From NCBI GenBank assembly GCA_947373245.1, contig CANBWY010000021.1, positions 1-36,570 of the forward strand: a stretch of 36,570 nt of DNA, given 5' to 3'. The DNA comes from Comamonadaceae bacterium. Lineage in GTDB: Bacteria; Pseudomonadota; Gammaproteobacteria; Burkholderiales; Burkholderiaceae_C. The position numbers were made by a program, and so were the translations under genes. Shown here one piece after another: positions 25,569 through 34,507 of the stretch (positions are counted from its first letter, which is position 1; each line of letters begins with the position of its first letter). The notes under the pieces were generated by a model that ran no database searches, had not been told where the DNA came from, and worked only from the letters and a program-made list of their open reading frames with translations.

Positions 25569-26324
25569 ATGAGCCATCGTCTAGCAGGAAAAACAGCCCT
25601 CGTCACCGCCGCCGGTCAAGGCATTGGCCGCGCCACCGCCCTCGCCTTTGTGCGCGAAGGTGCCAAGGTCATCGCCACCGACGTGAATGCCGCCGCATTG
25701 GCATCGTTGAAACAAGAATGCGGCTGTGCCGTCGATGTGTTGGACGTCACCAGCAACGCGGCCATCCAAGCCGCGCATGCCAAGCATGGCGACATCGATG
25801 TGCTGTTCAACGGCGCAGGCTTTGTGCATGCGGGCACCGTGCTCGATTGCACGGAAGCTGAATGGGACTTTGCGTTCAACCTCAACGTGCGCTCGCAGTT
25901 CCACATGATCCAAGCTTTCTTGCCGGGCATGCTCAAAAAGGGCAAGGGTTCCATCATCAACGTGGCCTCGGTGGCGGGCAGCATCAAAGGGGCACCCAAC
26001 CGATTTGTGTATGGCACCACCAAGGCGGCCATCATTGGGTTGACCAAAGCAGTGGCGGCTGACTACATCACCACGGGTGTGCGTTGCAACGCGATTTGTC
26101 CGGGCACTGTGGAGTCGCCCTCCTTGCGTGACCGCATCTCGGCGCAAGCCCAAGCCAGTGGTCAGAGCGTGGCGCAAGTGGAAGCCGCCTTTGTGGCGCG
26201 CCAGCCGATGGGGCGTGTGGGCCGTGTCGAAGAAATTGCAGCCTTGGCGGTGTATTTGGCCAGCGATGAGTCAAGCTTCACCACAGGCACTTCGCAAATC
26301 ATTGACGGTGGGTGGTCAAACTGA
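25569..26324 (+). CDS. SDR, 2-keto-3-deoxy-L-fuconate dehydrogenase-like
   Basis: The 251-residue SDR has TAAGQGIG (13-20), Ser 134, Tyr 148 and Lys 152. The usual NNAG appears as NGAG (81-84). The segment GVRCNAICPGTVESPSL and the end SQIIDGGWSN recall the 2-keto-3-deoxy-L-fuconate dehydrogenase and 3-hydroxybutyrate dehydrogenase type 2 group. In this locus a deoxy keto-acid substrate is plausible. An AGAGAGAG lies upstream of the ATG, and the stop overlaps the start of the UxaA-type gene by one base. Confidence 0.82.
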   Translation: MSHRLAGKTALVTAAGQGIGRATALAFVREGAKVIATDVNAAALASLKQECGCAVDVLDVTSNAAIQAAHAKHGDIDVLFNGAGFVHAGTVLDCTEAEWDFAFNLNVRSQFHMIQAFLPGMLKKGKGSIINVASVAGSIKGAPNRFVYGTTKAAIIGLTKAVAADYITTGVRCNAICPGTVESPSLRDRISAQAQASGQSVAQVEAAFVARQPMGRVGRVEEIAALAVYLASDESSFTTGTSQIIDGGWSN

Positions 26325-27847
26325 TGTCGCCCGTCATCCGCATCCATGCGCAAGACAACGTCGTCATTGCACGATCACAGTTGGTGGGTGGCACGGTGTT
26401 GGCCGACGAGGGCGTGACCGTGTCGGGCTTGGTGCCCCCAGGGCACAAGGTCGCCACCCAAGCGATTGCCAAGGGCCAAGCGGTGCGTCGCTATGACCAA
26501 ATCATTGGCATGGCCACGCGCGACATTGCGCCGGGCGAACATGTGCACACGCACAATTTGGCTTTCAGCGACTTTGCGCGTGAACACGCCCCGGGCACCG
26601 CCGCCCAAGCCACGGCCTACGTGGCCCAACCCGCCACATTTCAAGGCATTGTGCGGGCGGACGGGCGTGTGGCCACACGCAATTACATCGGCGTGCTGAC
26701 CTCGGTCAACTGTTCGGCCACAGCGGCGCGGGCCATCGCGGACTATTTCAGGCGCGACATTCGCCCTGAAGCTTTGGCTGATTTTCCCAACGTCGACGGC
26801 GTGGTTGCCCTCACGCACGGCATGGGCTGCGCGACGGCCAGTGACGGTGAAGAGTTGCATGTGCTGCGTCGCACCTTGGGGGGCTACGCCAAGCATCCCA
26901 ACTTTGCTGCTGTGTTGGTGGTGGGGCTGGGCTGTGAGACCAACCAAATTTCAGGCTTGTTCGCGCAAGAAGAAATGCACGTGGGGCCCAAGCTGGTGGC
27001 CTTCAACATCCAAGACACGGGAGGGACGACCAAGACGGTCGCCAAAGGCATTGCCTTGATCCAAGCCCTGTTGCCAGAGGCCAACGCCGTCCAGCGCGAA
27101 CCGGTGCCCTTGCGCCACTTGACCGTGGGCTTGCAGTGCGGTGGCAGCGATGGCTACTCGGGCATCAGTGCCAACCCAGCGTTGGGTGCGGCGGTTGATC
27201 TGCTGGTGCGTCATGGCGGCACGGCGGTGCTGTCGGAAACGCCCGAAATTTACGGCGGCGAGCACCTGCTCACCCGTCGTGCGGTGAGCGTGGCCGTGGC
27301 CGATAAATTGCGCCATCGCATTGCTTGGTGGGAGGCATATACCCAGCGCAACCAAATGCAAATGGACAACAACCCATCTGCCGGCAACAAAGCAGGCGGC
27401 TTGACCACCATTCTTGAAAAAAGCTTGGGCGCAATTGCCAAAAGCGGCACCACCAATTTGGTGGACGTGTACGAGTACGCGCAGCCCATCACCGCGCAAG
27501 GCTTTGTCTACATGGACACGCCCGGCTACGACCCTGTCTCGGCGACGGGTCAAGTGGCGGGCGGTGCGAACTTGATTTGTTTCACCACGGGGCGAGGCTC
27601 GGCCTATGGCTGCGCACCCAGCCCGTCGCTGAAACTCGCCACCAACACCGCGTTGTGGCAACGCCAAGAGGACGACATGGACATCAATTGCGGCGGCGTG
27701 GTGGACGGCACAGAGAGCGTGCAAGAGGCCGGTGCGCGTATTTTCCAATCCATGATCGCTTGCGCCTCCGGCCAGCCCACCAAGAGCGAACAACACGGCT
27801 ACGGCCAAAACGAGTTTGTGCCTTGGCAGTTGGGTGCGGTGATGTGA
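26324..27847 (+). CDS. UxaA family sugar-acid dehydratase (altronate dehydratase-like)
   Basis: UxaA-type enzymes dehydrate hexonates such as D-altronate to KDG. The 507-residue protein has an N-terminal SAF domain (about 1-85, IRIHAQDNVVIARSQL at its start) and a central and C-terminal dehydratase domain. The latter shows RNYIGVLTSVNCSATAA, ALTHGMGCA, GLQCGGSDGYSG and the late INCGGVVDG. I start at ATG 26324, which overlaps the preceding stop (TGATG); a GTG four codons earlier lies inside the SDR. UxaB and UxaC, the usual galacturonate partners, are absent, so the natural substrate may be another aldonate, for example a galactonate or fuconate relative. Confidence 0.85.
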   Translation: MSPVIRIHAQDNVVIARSQLVGGTVLADEGVTVSGLVPPGHKVATQAIAKGQAVRRYDQIIGMATRDIAPGEHVHTHNLAFSDFAREHAPGTAAQATAYVAQPATFQGIVRADGRVATRNYIGVLTSVNCSATAARAIADYFRRDIRPEALADFPNVDGVVALTHGMGCATASDGEELHVLRRTLGGYAKHPNFAAVLVVGLGCETNQISGLFAQEEMHVGPKLVAFNIQDTGGTTKTVAKGIALIQALLPEANAVQREPVPLRHLTVGLQCGGSDGYSGISANPALGAAVDLLVRHGGTAVLSETPEIYGGEHLLTRRAVSVAVADKLRHRIAWWEAYTQRNQMQMDNNPSAGNKAGGLTTILEKSLGAIAKSGTTNLVDVYEYAQPITAQGFVYMDTPGYDPVSATGQVAGGANLICFTTGRGSAYGCAPSPSLKLATNTALWQRQEDDMDINCGGVVDGTESVQEAGARIFQSMIACASGQPTKSEQHGYGQNEFVPWQLGAVM

Positions 27848-27858
27848 GCTTTTAGAAT
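27830..27858 (+). promoter_or_regulatory. Candidate pgk promoter
   Basis: TTGGGT (27830-27835) and TAGAAT (27853-27858) have a 17-base spacer. The -35 lies in the last codons of the UxaA-type gene and the ATG of pgk is 33 bases beyond. This would give glycolytic pgk expression independent of the sugar-acid operon. Confidence 0.45.
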
Positions 27859-27891
27859 CGAAGGATTGCCAATCACTACCCCATCCTCTCC

Positions 27892-29097
27892 ATGAACTTC
27901 ATTCGCTTCTCTGATTTGTGCGCCAACGGCTCTGCCAAAGGCAAACGTGTGTTCATCCGCGCCGACCTCAACGTGCCGCAAGACGACGCAGGCCACATCA
28001 CCGAAGACACCCGCGTGCGCGCCTCTGTGCCTGCGATTGAAATGGCGCTCAAGGCTGGTGCGGCGGTGATGGTCACATCGCATTTAGGGCGCCCTACCGA
28101 GGGCGAGTTCAAACCGGCGGATTCATTGGCGCCCGTAGCCAAACGCTTGGGCGAGTTGCTGGGCCATCCTTTTGAAAATGGGGTGCCGCTGGTGTCCAAC
28201 TGGGTGGACGGCGTGAGCGTTGAGCCCGGCCAAGTGGTGCTGCTTGAGAACTGCCGCGTGAACAAAGGCGAGAAAAAGAACAGCGACGAGCTGGCCCGCA
28301 AATTGGGCGCGTTGTGCGACATCTTTGTGCACGATGCGTTTGGCACATCGCACCGCGCCGAAGGCACGACTTACGGCATCGCGCAGTACGCGCCCGTGGC
28401 TTGCGCAGGCCCCTTGTTGGCCGCCGAGATGGATGCCATCAGCAAAGCCTTGGCCAACCCCAAGCGCCCACTGGCCGCCATCGTGGCAGGTAGCAAGGTC
28501 AGCACCAAGTTGACCATCCTCAAGAGCTTGGCCAGCAACGTGGACCAGCTCATTGTGGGTGGCGGCATTGCCAACACCTTCATGCTGGCTGCTGGCCTGA
28601 ACATTGGCAAGAGCCTGGCCGAGCACGACTTGGTGGATGAGGCCAAAGCCGTGATCGCGCTCATGAAAGCACGCGGCGCCGAAGTGCCCATTCCCACCGA
28701 CGTGGTGACTGCCAAAACCTTCTCTGCTGACGCTGTGGCCATTGTCAAGCCAGCCACCGACGTAGACGACGACGACCTGATCTTGGACATCGGCCCAGAG
28801 ACGGCCGCCAAGTTGGCCGCGCAACTCATGACGGCTGGCACGATTGTGTGGAACGGCCCGGTGGGCGTGTTTGAGTTTGCGGCGTTTGAGAGCGGCACCA
28901 AAACCATTGCGCACGCCATTGCCGAATCGAGCGCCTTCAGCATCGCAGGCGGTGGCGACACCTTGGCCGCGATTGCCAAGTACGGCATCGACAAACAAGT
29001 GGGCTACATCTCCACCGGCGGCGGTGCGTTCTTGGAAGTGCTGGAAGGCAAGACCTTGCCAGCGTTTGAGATTTTGGCCAAGCGCGCGGCGGGTTAA
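27892..29097 (+). CDS. pgk: Phosphoglycerate kinase
   Basis: The enzyme interconverts 1,3-bisphosphoglycerate and 3-phosphoglycerate with ATP formation. The 401-residue protein has the N-domain motif [34 protein letters not shown] at the hinge region, and the C-domain WNGPVGVFE and GGGDT nucleotide-binding motifs. Length is normal. It follows the UxaA-type gene by 44 bases but probably has its own promoter, and is followed by a hairpin terminator. Confidence 0.97.
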   Translation: MNFIRFSDLCANGSAKGKRVFIRADLNVPQDDAGHITEDTRVRASVPAIEMALKAGAAVMVTSHLGRPTEGEFKPADSLAPVAKRLGELLGHPFENGVPLVSNWVDGVSVEPGQVVLLENCRVNKGEKKNSDELARKLGALCDIFVHDAFGTSHRAEGTTYGIAQYAPVACAGPLLAAEMDAISKALANPKRPLAAIVAGSKVSTKLTILKSLASNVDQLIVGGGIANTFMLAAGLNIGKSLAEHDLVDEAKAVIALMKARGAEVPIPTDVVTAKTFSADAVAIVKPATDVDDDDLILDIGPETAAKLAAQLMTAGTIVWNGPVGVFEFAAFESGTKTIAHAIAESSAFSIAGGGDTLAAIAKYGIDKQVGYISTGGGAFLEVLEGKTLPAFEILAKRAAG

Positions 29098-29119
29098 TAG
29101 CCGGTCAGTTCACAAGTTG

Positions 29120-29140
29120 AGTTGGACTCAAATTCCAACT
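29120..29140 (+). other. Hairpin downstream of pgk
   Basis: AGTTGGA and TCCAACT pair around a 7-base loop, 22 bases after the pgk stop. No T-run follows it; the next hairpin, at 29147-29170, has one. Confidence 0.4.
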
Positions 29141-29146
29141 GAGTAG

Positions 29147-29170
29147 CACGGGCATCATGACCCGTGTTTT
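29147..29170 (+). terminator. Intrinsic terminator of pgk
   Basis: CACGGG and CCCGTG form a 6-base-pair stem with an 8-base loop, followed at once by TTTTC. Together with the preceding hairpin it is the likely transcript end. The stem is short, so some read-through into the small ORF is possible. Confidence 0.6.
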
Positions 29171-29188
29171 CATTTGTGGGCTTTGAAG

Positions 29189-29476
29189 ATGCGTTTCATA
29201 TTCAAATTTATTTGTGCTTGGGTTATTTGTTCATCGCTGACTGCTGGGGCACAACCCTTGCAACCCTTTCCGATAGGGTCGCCTCAGAGTTGCGTGAATT
29301 TGCCGGACCACGCCGCAGTGCAAGCGTGTCAGAGTCGTCAACGAGCGCAAGGAAGCGAATGGGGGAGGCAAATGAAAGAGCGCGATGCATCGCCTCGATT
29401 GGATGGCGCAGAACCCAAGCCACCGTTGAATTGCTTTCAACGTGAATCAACTGGCAAGCAGATTTGCGCGAATTAA
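29189..29476 (+). CDS. Small predicted secreted protein, four cysteines in the mature part
   Basis: This is a 95-codon ORF that I do not recognise. Residues 1-21 form a plausible signal peptide (MRFIFKFICAWVICSS, cleavage likely after AGA). The mature part of about 74 residues is polar, has four cysteines that could make two disulfides, and ends NCFQRESTGKQICAN. I prefer ATG 29189 to the TTG five codons earlier because the signal peptide then begins at the initiator. Base composition is visibly lower in GC than the neighbours. It lies alone between pgk and the convergent desaturase. Coding status rests on the signal peptide and is moderately sure. Confidence 0.55.
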   Translation: MRFIFKFICAWVICSSLTAGAQPLQPFPIGSPQSCVNLPDHAAVQACQSRQRAQGSEWGRQMKERDASPRLDGAEPKPPLNCFQRESTGKQICAN

Positions 29477-29492
29477 TTTCACCACTGACAAG

Positions 29493-29525
29493 AAAAAACC
29501 CCGCAATTCGTCAGAACTTGCGGGG
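29493..29525 (-). terminator. Intrinsic terminator of the desaturase gene
   Basis: On the minus strand CCCCGCAA and TTGCGGGG pair around an 11-base loop and are followed by TTTTTTC. It lies 27 bases after the desaturase stop. Confidence 0.9.
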
Positions 29526-29551
29526 CTGAGAAGGCTTGGCAAAACAGGTGT

Positions 29552-30637
29552 TTAAGCGGCGTTCATGGCACGAGGGCTAGTGACCTTGCCTTCGTAGGTG
29601 GTCCAGCTGTCGGTTTTGAAGTCATACAGCTTGCAGTCGCGCGCTGTTTGGAAGTACCAGCGCCAAGAGAAGGGCTGAACAATGATGCGCTCTGGCAGCA
29701 ACTCTTCAAGTTTGCTTTGCGCTTGCTTCAACTTGTACAGAGGGATGCTCATGTCCAAGTGGTGCGCTGTGTGCTCCATGATGTGGTGCATCAACGCGCC
29801 GATGTTCAAGGGGAAGGTCAAGTGCACGGTGGTGGACACAAAAGGCGAAGCCTTAGACCAGCCTGTGCGCTCTTCGTGCCAAGACACGTCCACATGGGTG
29901 TGGTGCACGTACACCACGAAACCAATCATGGTCACCCAGAAGAAGAAGGGAACGCCCACGCCCATCAACAAGATGTAACCAACCGATTGCTCAGTGGCCA
30001 AAGCAGCCCCGGCCATCGCGGCCACCCACGCGATACCGAAGGCGGTGATCAGCAAACAGTCTTTGATGAAGATGGGGCGGCGTGTGGGCATGTTCTTTTC
30101 GTTGGGGAACACCATCTTGTTCCACCAGATTTCGATCATGTAATACAGACCAGGTGCCCAACCGCTGCGGTACACGCGGTCTTTGACGCGTTGCATCAAA
30201 GGCAGTGCAGCAAACTCTTCGGGTGTGTAGGGTGCCCACACGAAGTCGAAGTTCTTGAGGTTGGTGTAACCGTGGTGCACCACGTTGTGGCCGATGTCCC
30301 ACAGGCTGTAGGCGGTCAACGAGGGCAAAAAGGCAATGCGGCCCAACCACTTGTTGAGGTTGCGGTGCGGCGTGAGGCTTTGGTGACAAGCGTCGTGTCC
30401 AATGATGAACAAGCGACCAATCACGAAGCCTGCAACGCAGCCGCTCAAGAGCTTGGCCCACCACGCATCGAAATACACGGTGCCAGCCATGAGTGCGCCC
30501 CACAGCACGTAGTCAACGACGAGCATCACAATGGCCAGCACGGTGGTGCGCTCAGCCAATGGGATGAGCCACTCGCGCATGACTTTGCGGTGTGGCATCG
30601 GTTCGCCGGGAAGAATGGGTTTGATAGTTGTGGTCAT
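29552..30637 (-). CDS. Membrane fatty acid desaturase
   Basis: This is a di-iron acyl-lipid desaturase family protein of 361 residues. The three histidine boxes are present: HDACH at 81-85, HNVVHH at 117-122, and HTAHH at 289-293. Membrane segments lie at about 30-52, 62-80, 193-215 and 218-243. An additional HHTHVDVSWHEER segment at 245-257 is typical of the FA_desaturase (PF00487) proteins of this size. It introduces double bonds into acyl chains using O2; regiospecificity is not readable. The promoter region carries an FNR-like box. No clear Shine-Dalgarno precedes the ATG. Confidence 0.9.
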   Translation of the reverse strand: MTTTIKPILPGEPMPHRKVMREWLIPLAERTTVLAIVMLVVDYVLWGALMAGTVYFDAWWAKLLSGCVAGFVIGRLFIIGHDACHQSLTPHRNLNKWLGRIAFLPSLTAYSLWDIGHNVVHHGYTNLKNFDFVWAPYTPEEFAALPLMQRVKDRVYRSGWAPGLYYMIEIWWNKMVFPNEKNMPTRRPIFIKDCLLITAFGIAWVAAMAGAALATEQSVGYILLMGVGVPFFFWVTMIGFVVYVHHTHVDVSWHEERTGWSKASPFVSTTVHLTFPLNIGALMHHIMEHTAHHLDMSIPLYKLKQAQSKLEELLPERIIVQPFSWRWYFQTARDCKLYDFKTDSWTTYEGKVTSPRAMNAA

Positions 30638-30673
30638 AGGTGACGAATCTTAGGTGAGCGTGGATGATGCGCA

Positions 30674-30687
30674 CTGATTTGCATCAA
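30674..30687 (-). promoter_or_regulatory. FNR/Anr-like box upstream of the desaturase
   Basis: On the minus strand TTGAT-GCAA-ATCAG matches 9 of 10 defined positions of the FNR consensus TTGAT-N4-ATCAA. A TAAGAT hexamer at 30652-30647 would put the site near -41, a class II activator position, but would leave a leader of only 2-3 bases. The TAAGAT could instead be part of a weak ribosome binding site. Confidence 0.4.
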
Positions 30688-30722
30688 TTAGTGGCAGATT
30701 ATCGTCGTTTACGCGCGCGAAT

Positions 30723-30754
30723 GGGTATTTACCCGCCAAGCCCCCTTCGGGCTT
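30723..30754. other. Two adjacent hairpins in the desaturase-pyk divergent region
   Basis: GGGTATTTACCC (30723-30734) and AAGCCC-CCTTC-GGGCTT (30738-30754) are inverted repeats with no T-run on either side. The rest of the 237-base divergent region holds the FNR-like box and the pyk Shine-Dalgarno; I see no ORF or RNA gene in it. Confidence 0.3.
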
Positions 30755-30874
30755 AGGGCCCATCAGAGGTCAAAAGGATGCATTTCAACGTGTGCACGCG
30801 TGCCAAGTGACGCGCTGGTGCTGGCATCAAACATGTAAGAATCAAGCAAACAAAACCATCAGGAGACACATGTC

Positions 30875-32308
30875 ATGGCCCGTCACGCTACCAAAATCGT
30901 TGCCACTTTAGGCCCCGCATCCAGCGATCCCGCCTTGCTTGAACAGATGATTCGCGCGGGTGTGAACGTGGTTCGCCTCAACTTCAGCCACGGCAAAGCG
31001 CAAGACCACATCAACCTCGCCCGCGTGGTGCGCGAAGCCGCCGCCCGTGCGGGCCGGGAAGTGGCCATCATGGCCGACCTGCAAGGCCCCAAAATTCGCG
31101 TGGGCAAGTTTGTGGACGGCAAGGTGATGCTGGAGAACGGTGCCAAGTTTGTGCTCGACGCCTCACGCACCGAACTCGGCGATTTGCAGGGCGTGGGCCT
31201 CGACTACAAAGAGCTGCCCCGTGACGTGAAGCCCGGTGACCTGTTGCTGTTGAACGACGGTTTAATCGTGTTGACGGTCGAGGTCGTGCGCGGTGAGCAA
31301 GTGCACACCACCGTCAAAGTGGGCGGCGAGCTGTCCAACAACAAAGGCATCAACAAACAAGGCGGCGGCTTGACCGCCCCCGCCTTGACCGCCAAGGACA
31401 TGGAAGACATCAAAACCGCGATGAGCTTTCAAGCCGATTACCTCGCGGTGAGCTTCCCCAAAAACGCCACCGACATGGAAATGGCGCGCCAACTGGCCAA
31501 TGTGGCGGGCGCTGAATACAAACACAAGCCTGGCTTGATTGCCAAGATTGAGCGCGCCGAGGCCATCCCGCTGTTGGACGAAATCTTGCGTGCCAGCGAC
31601 GGCATCATGGTGGCGCGTGGTGACTTGGCCGTGGAAGTGGGTAACGCGGCGGTGCCTGCGCTGCAAAAACGCATGATCAAGCTGGCGCGCCAGCACGACA
31701 AGGTGGTGATCACTGCCACCCAAATGATGGAGAGCATGATCACCAACCCCGTGCCCACACGCGCCGAAGTGAGCGATGTGGCCAACGCCGTGATTGACGG
31801 TACCGATGCTGTCATGCTGAGCGCCGAAACTGCCGCTGGCAAATACCCGCTGGAAACCGTGCAAGAAATGTCCAAGATTTGCGCCGCAGCCGAAGCCGCT
31901 GAGGACGTGGAACTGGATGCCGATTTCAAGGGCCAAAGCTTCAACCGCATTGACCAAACCATTGCCATGGGCGCGCTGTTCACCGCCCACCACTTGGGCG
32001 CCAAGGCCATCGTGGCCTTGACCGAATCGGGTTCGACCGCGCTGTGGATGAGCCGCCACCGCATTCACATCCCCATCTACGCGGTGACCACCAAAGTCAC
32101 CTCACAACGCCGCATGGCGCTGTACCGCAATGTGCGCCCCTTGTTGATGGACACCAGCGCCGACCGCGACACCGCCTTGGCCCAAGCCGAAGCGCACTTG
32201 AAGTTGCGCGAAATCGTGGCAACCGGCGATGTGTACGCCATCACCTGCGGCGACCCCATGGGCACGCCCGGCGGCACCAACATGCTGCGCATTTGCGAAG
32301 TCAGCTAA
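30875..32308 (+). CDS. pyk: Pyruvate kinase
   Basis: The enzyme makes pyruvate and ATP from phosphoenolpyruvate. The 477 residues begin with RHATKIVATLGPASSDPALL, include RLNFSHG and MADLQGPKIRVG, and carry the signature IAKIERAEA with the catalytic Lys, then GIMVARGDLAVEVG near residue 245. The C-terminal regulatory domain is present. An AGGAGA stands 8 bases before ATG 30875. A stem-loop follows the gene; fba begins 118 bases downstream from its own promoter. Confidence 0.97.
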   Translation: MARHATKIVATLGPASSDPALLEQMIRAGVNVVRLNFSHGKAQDHINLARVVREAAARAGREVAIMADLQGPKIRVGKFVDGKVMLENGAKFVLDASRTELGDLQGVGLDYKELPRDVKPGDLLLLNDGLIVLTVEVVRGEQVHTTVKVGGELSNNKGINKQGGGLTAPALTAKDMEDIKTAMSFQADYLAVSFPKNATDMEMARQLANVAGAEYKHKPGLIAKIERAEAIPLLDEILRASDGIMVARGDLAVEVGNAAVPALQKRMIKLARQHDKVVITATQMMESMITNPVPTRAEVSDVANAVIDGTDAVMLSAETAAGKYPLETVQEMSKICAAAEAAEDVELDADFKGQSFNRIDQTIAMGALFTAHHLGAKAIVALTESGSTALWMSRHRIHIPIYAVTTKVTSQRRMALYRNVRPLLMDTSADRDTALAQAEAHLKLREIVATGDVYAITCGDPMGTPGGTNMLRICEVS

Positions 32309-32333
32309 TTTCACGAAATGCCCCATCGTTAGC

Positions 32334-32358
32334 GCTGGCAGGCTTTGTGCCTGTCAGC
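32334..32358 (+). other. Stem-loop after pyk
   Basis: GCTGGCAGGC and GCCTGTCAGC form a 10-base-pair stem with one G-U pair and a 5-base loop, 26 bases after the pyk stop. No T-run follows, so it may mark a 3' end by processing rather than intrinsic termination. Confidence 0.4.
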
Positions 32359-32384
32359 TGGGTGTCGCGCTGCCGCCTTTAAAA

Positions 32385-32413
32385 TTGTCAGCAGTTACAT
32401 CAGTTTTTAATTT
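32385..32413 (+). promoter_or_regulatory. Candidate fba promoter
   Basis: TTGTCA (32385-32390) and TAATTT (32408-32413) are separated by exactly 17 bases. A GAGGA Shine-Dalgarno (32416-32420) and the ATG of fba (32427) follow so closely that the leader would be very short and the Shine-Dalgarno would lie around +1. A start site further upstream is possible. Confidence 0.4.
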
Positions 32414-32426
32414 TTGAGGATTTCCC

Positions 32427-33491
32427 ATGGCACTCGTATCGATGCGCGAACTTCTGGACCACGCTGCAGAGCACGGTTACGGCATTCCAGCTTTCAACGT
32501 CAACAACTTGGAGCAAGTGCAAGCCGTGATGATGGCTGCCGACGCTGTGGGCGCGCCTGTCATCTTGCAAGCCAGCGCGGGCGCACGCAAATATGCGGGC
32601 GAGCATTTCATCAAGCATTTGATTCAAGCCGCCACCGAAGCCTACCCACACATTCCTTTGGTCATGCACCAAGACCACGGCTCATCGCCCATCATTTGCC
32701 AAGGCGCGATTGACCTTGGTTTTGGTTCCGTCATGATGGACGGCTCGTTGATGGAAGACGGCAAAACGCCTTCTAGCTTTGAGTACAACGTGCAAGTCAC
32801 CCAGCAAGTGGTGGCCATGGCGCACAAAGTGGGCGTGTCGGTCGAGGGCGAACTGGGTTGCTTGGGCAACTTGGAAACTGGCGAAGCGGGTGAAGAAGAC
32901 GGCATAGGCGCAGTCGGCAAACTCGACCACAGCCAAATGTTGACCGACCCAGAAGAAGCTGCACAGTTTGTGAAGGCCACGCAGTTGGATGCTTTGGCCA
33001 TCGCCATTGGCACCAGCCACGGTGCCTACAAATTCACACGCGAGCCCACCGGCGATATTTTGGCCATCAGCCGCGTCAAAGAAATTCACGCCCGCATCCC
33101 CAATACCCATTTGGTGATGCACGGCTCTAGCAGCGTGCCGCAAGACCTGTTGGCCATGATCAACCAATACGGCGGCAAGATGAAAACGACGTTTGGCGTG
33201 CCCGTGTCTGAAATTCAAGAAGCCATCAAGCACGGCGTGCGCAAGATCAACATTGATACCGACATCCGTTTGGCCATGACAGCTGCGGCTCGCAAGTTCA
33301 TGTTTGAGAACCCAGAAAAATTCGACGCCCGCGAATGGCTCAAGCCAGCCCGCGAAGCTGCGATGAATATCTGCAAACAACGCTATTTGGAATTCGGTTG
33401 CGAAGGCCAAGGCAGCAAGATCAAGGGTGACAGCCTCTCTGTGGTGGCAGCCAAGTATGCCAAGGGCGAACTCGCTCAGTTGGTGAAATAA
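32427..33491 (+). CDS. fba: Class II fructose-bisphosphate aldolase
   Basis: The zinc enzyme splits fructose-1,6-bisphosphate to two triose phosphates. The 354 residues match the longer class II type found in betaproteobacteria and Calvin-cycle bacteria. MHQDHGSS (80-87) carries zinc-site His, and [33 protein letters not shown] and [13 protein letters not shown] complete the active site. It precedes purC by 3 bases, so the two are probably co-transcribed. Confidence 0.96.
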   Translation: MALVSMRELLDHAAEHGYGIPAFNVNNLEQVQAVMMAADAVGAPVILQASAGARKYAGEHFIKHLIQAATEAYPHIPLVMHQDHGSSPIICQGAIDLGFGSVMMDGSLMEDGKTPSSFEYNVQVTQQVVAMAHKVGVSVEGELGCLGNLETGEAGEEDGIGAVGKLDHSQMLTDPEEAAQFVKATQLDALAIAIGTSHGAYKFTREPTGDILAISRVKEIHARIPNTHLVMHGSSSVPQDLLAMINQYGGKMKTTFGVPVSEIQEAIKHGVRKINIDTDIRLAMTAAARKFMFENPEKFDAREWLKPAREAAMNICKQRYLEFGCEGQGSKIKGDSLSVVAAKYAKGELAQLVK

Positions 33492-33494
33492 CTC

Positions 33495-34400
33495 ATGACA
33501 GCTCTGCACACTTCTGCGCTTACTTCTCTTCCTTTGCTCGCACGCGGCAAAGTGCGCGACAACTACGCCGTGGGCGACGACCGCATTCTGATGGTGGCCT
33601 CAGACCGCATCAGCGCGTTTGACGTCATCATGGGCGAAGCCATTCCTGGCAAGGGCGAATTGCTCACCCAAATGGCTTTGTTTTGGTTCGGCAAGCTCGG
33701 CCACATTTGCCCCAACCACCTCACCGGCGAAGCGCCTGAGAGCGTGGTGAGTGCAGACGAAGTGGCTCAAGTCACTGGCCGCTCCATGTTGGTCAAACGC
33801 TTGAAACCCAGTCCCGTGGAAGCGGTGGTGCGCGGTTATTTGGCGGGCAGCGGCTGGCAGGAATACCAAGAGAACCAAGCTGTGTGTGGCGTCAAGTTGC
33901 CCAAAGGTTTGAAGAACGCCAGCAAGTTGCCTGAGCCCATCTTCACGCCTGCCGCCAAAGCAGCCGTGGGTGACCACGACGAGAACATCACGTACGAACA
34001 AGTGGTGGAGATGATTGGCAGCAGTTTGGCCGACAAAATCAAAACCGTCAGCATCGCTTTGTACGAAACCGCGCGTGATGTGGCGGCGGCCAAAGGCATC
34101 ATCATTGCGGACACCAAGTTTGAGTTTGGTTTGGATGCCAACAACGACCTCGTGTTGATGGACGAGGTGCTCACCCCTGATTCATCACGCTACTGGCCAG
34201 CGGACAGCTACGTGCAAAGCTTCAAAGACGGCGTGAACCCACCGAGTTACGACAAGCAGTTTTTGCGCGATTGGCTGGAAACCGCCCAAGTGCAAGGCAA
34301 GCCTTGGAGCAAGTCGCCCCCTGCGCCGCACTTGCCGCAAGCGGTGATTGCCCAAACCGCCGCCAAGTACCAAGAGGCTTGGGAGCGGTTGAAGGACTGA
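33495..34400 (+). CDS. purC: SAICAR synthase (phosphoribosylaminoimidazole-succinocarboxamide synthase)
   Basis: The enzyme joins CAIR and aspartate in purine synthesis. The 301 residues belong to the long form (about 300, against about 237 in E. coli). [20 protein letters not shown] opens the ATP site, and [43 protein letters not shown] and [13 protein letters not shown] follow. The gene is 3 bases after fba and ends in an intrinsic terminator. purE, the preceding pathway step, begins 1.75 kb downstream. Confidence 0.96.
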   Translation: MTALHTSALTSLPLLARGKVRDNYAVGDDRILMVASDRISAFDVIMGEAIPGKGELLTQMALFWFGKLGHICPNHLTGEAPESVVSADEVAQVTGRSMLVKRLKPSPVEAVVRGYLAGSGWQEYQENQAVCGVKLPKGLKNASKLPEPIFTPAAKAAVGDHDENITYEQVVEMIGSSLADKIKTVSIALYETARDVAAAKGIIIADTKFEFGLDANNDLVLMDEVLTPDSSRYWPADSYVQSFKDGVNPPSYDKQFLRDWLETAQVQGKPWSKSPPAPHLPQAVIAQTAAKYQEAWERLKD

Positions 34401-34421
34401 CCTGCCAAGAGGCTACTCACG

Positions 34422-34451
34422 AAAACCCCGCTTGAGACAAGCGGGGTTTTT
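34422..34451 (+). terminator. Intrinsic terminator of fba-purC
   Basis: CCCCGCTTG and CAAGCGGGG form a perfect 9-base-pair stem with an AGA loop, preceded by four As and followed by TTTTT. Confidence 0.94.
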
Positions 34452-34507
34452 GACTTTTGGCAGGCCATTTTTTGCCCTACTCCTCGAACAATGGGCTTAT
34501 GTCAGCC

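Noticed and set aside
31262-32068. 268-codon minus-strand frame inside pyk
   Set aside because: It is the antisense shadow of conserved pyruvate kinase codons, with no ribosome binding site or recognisable domain.
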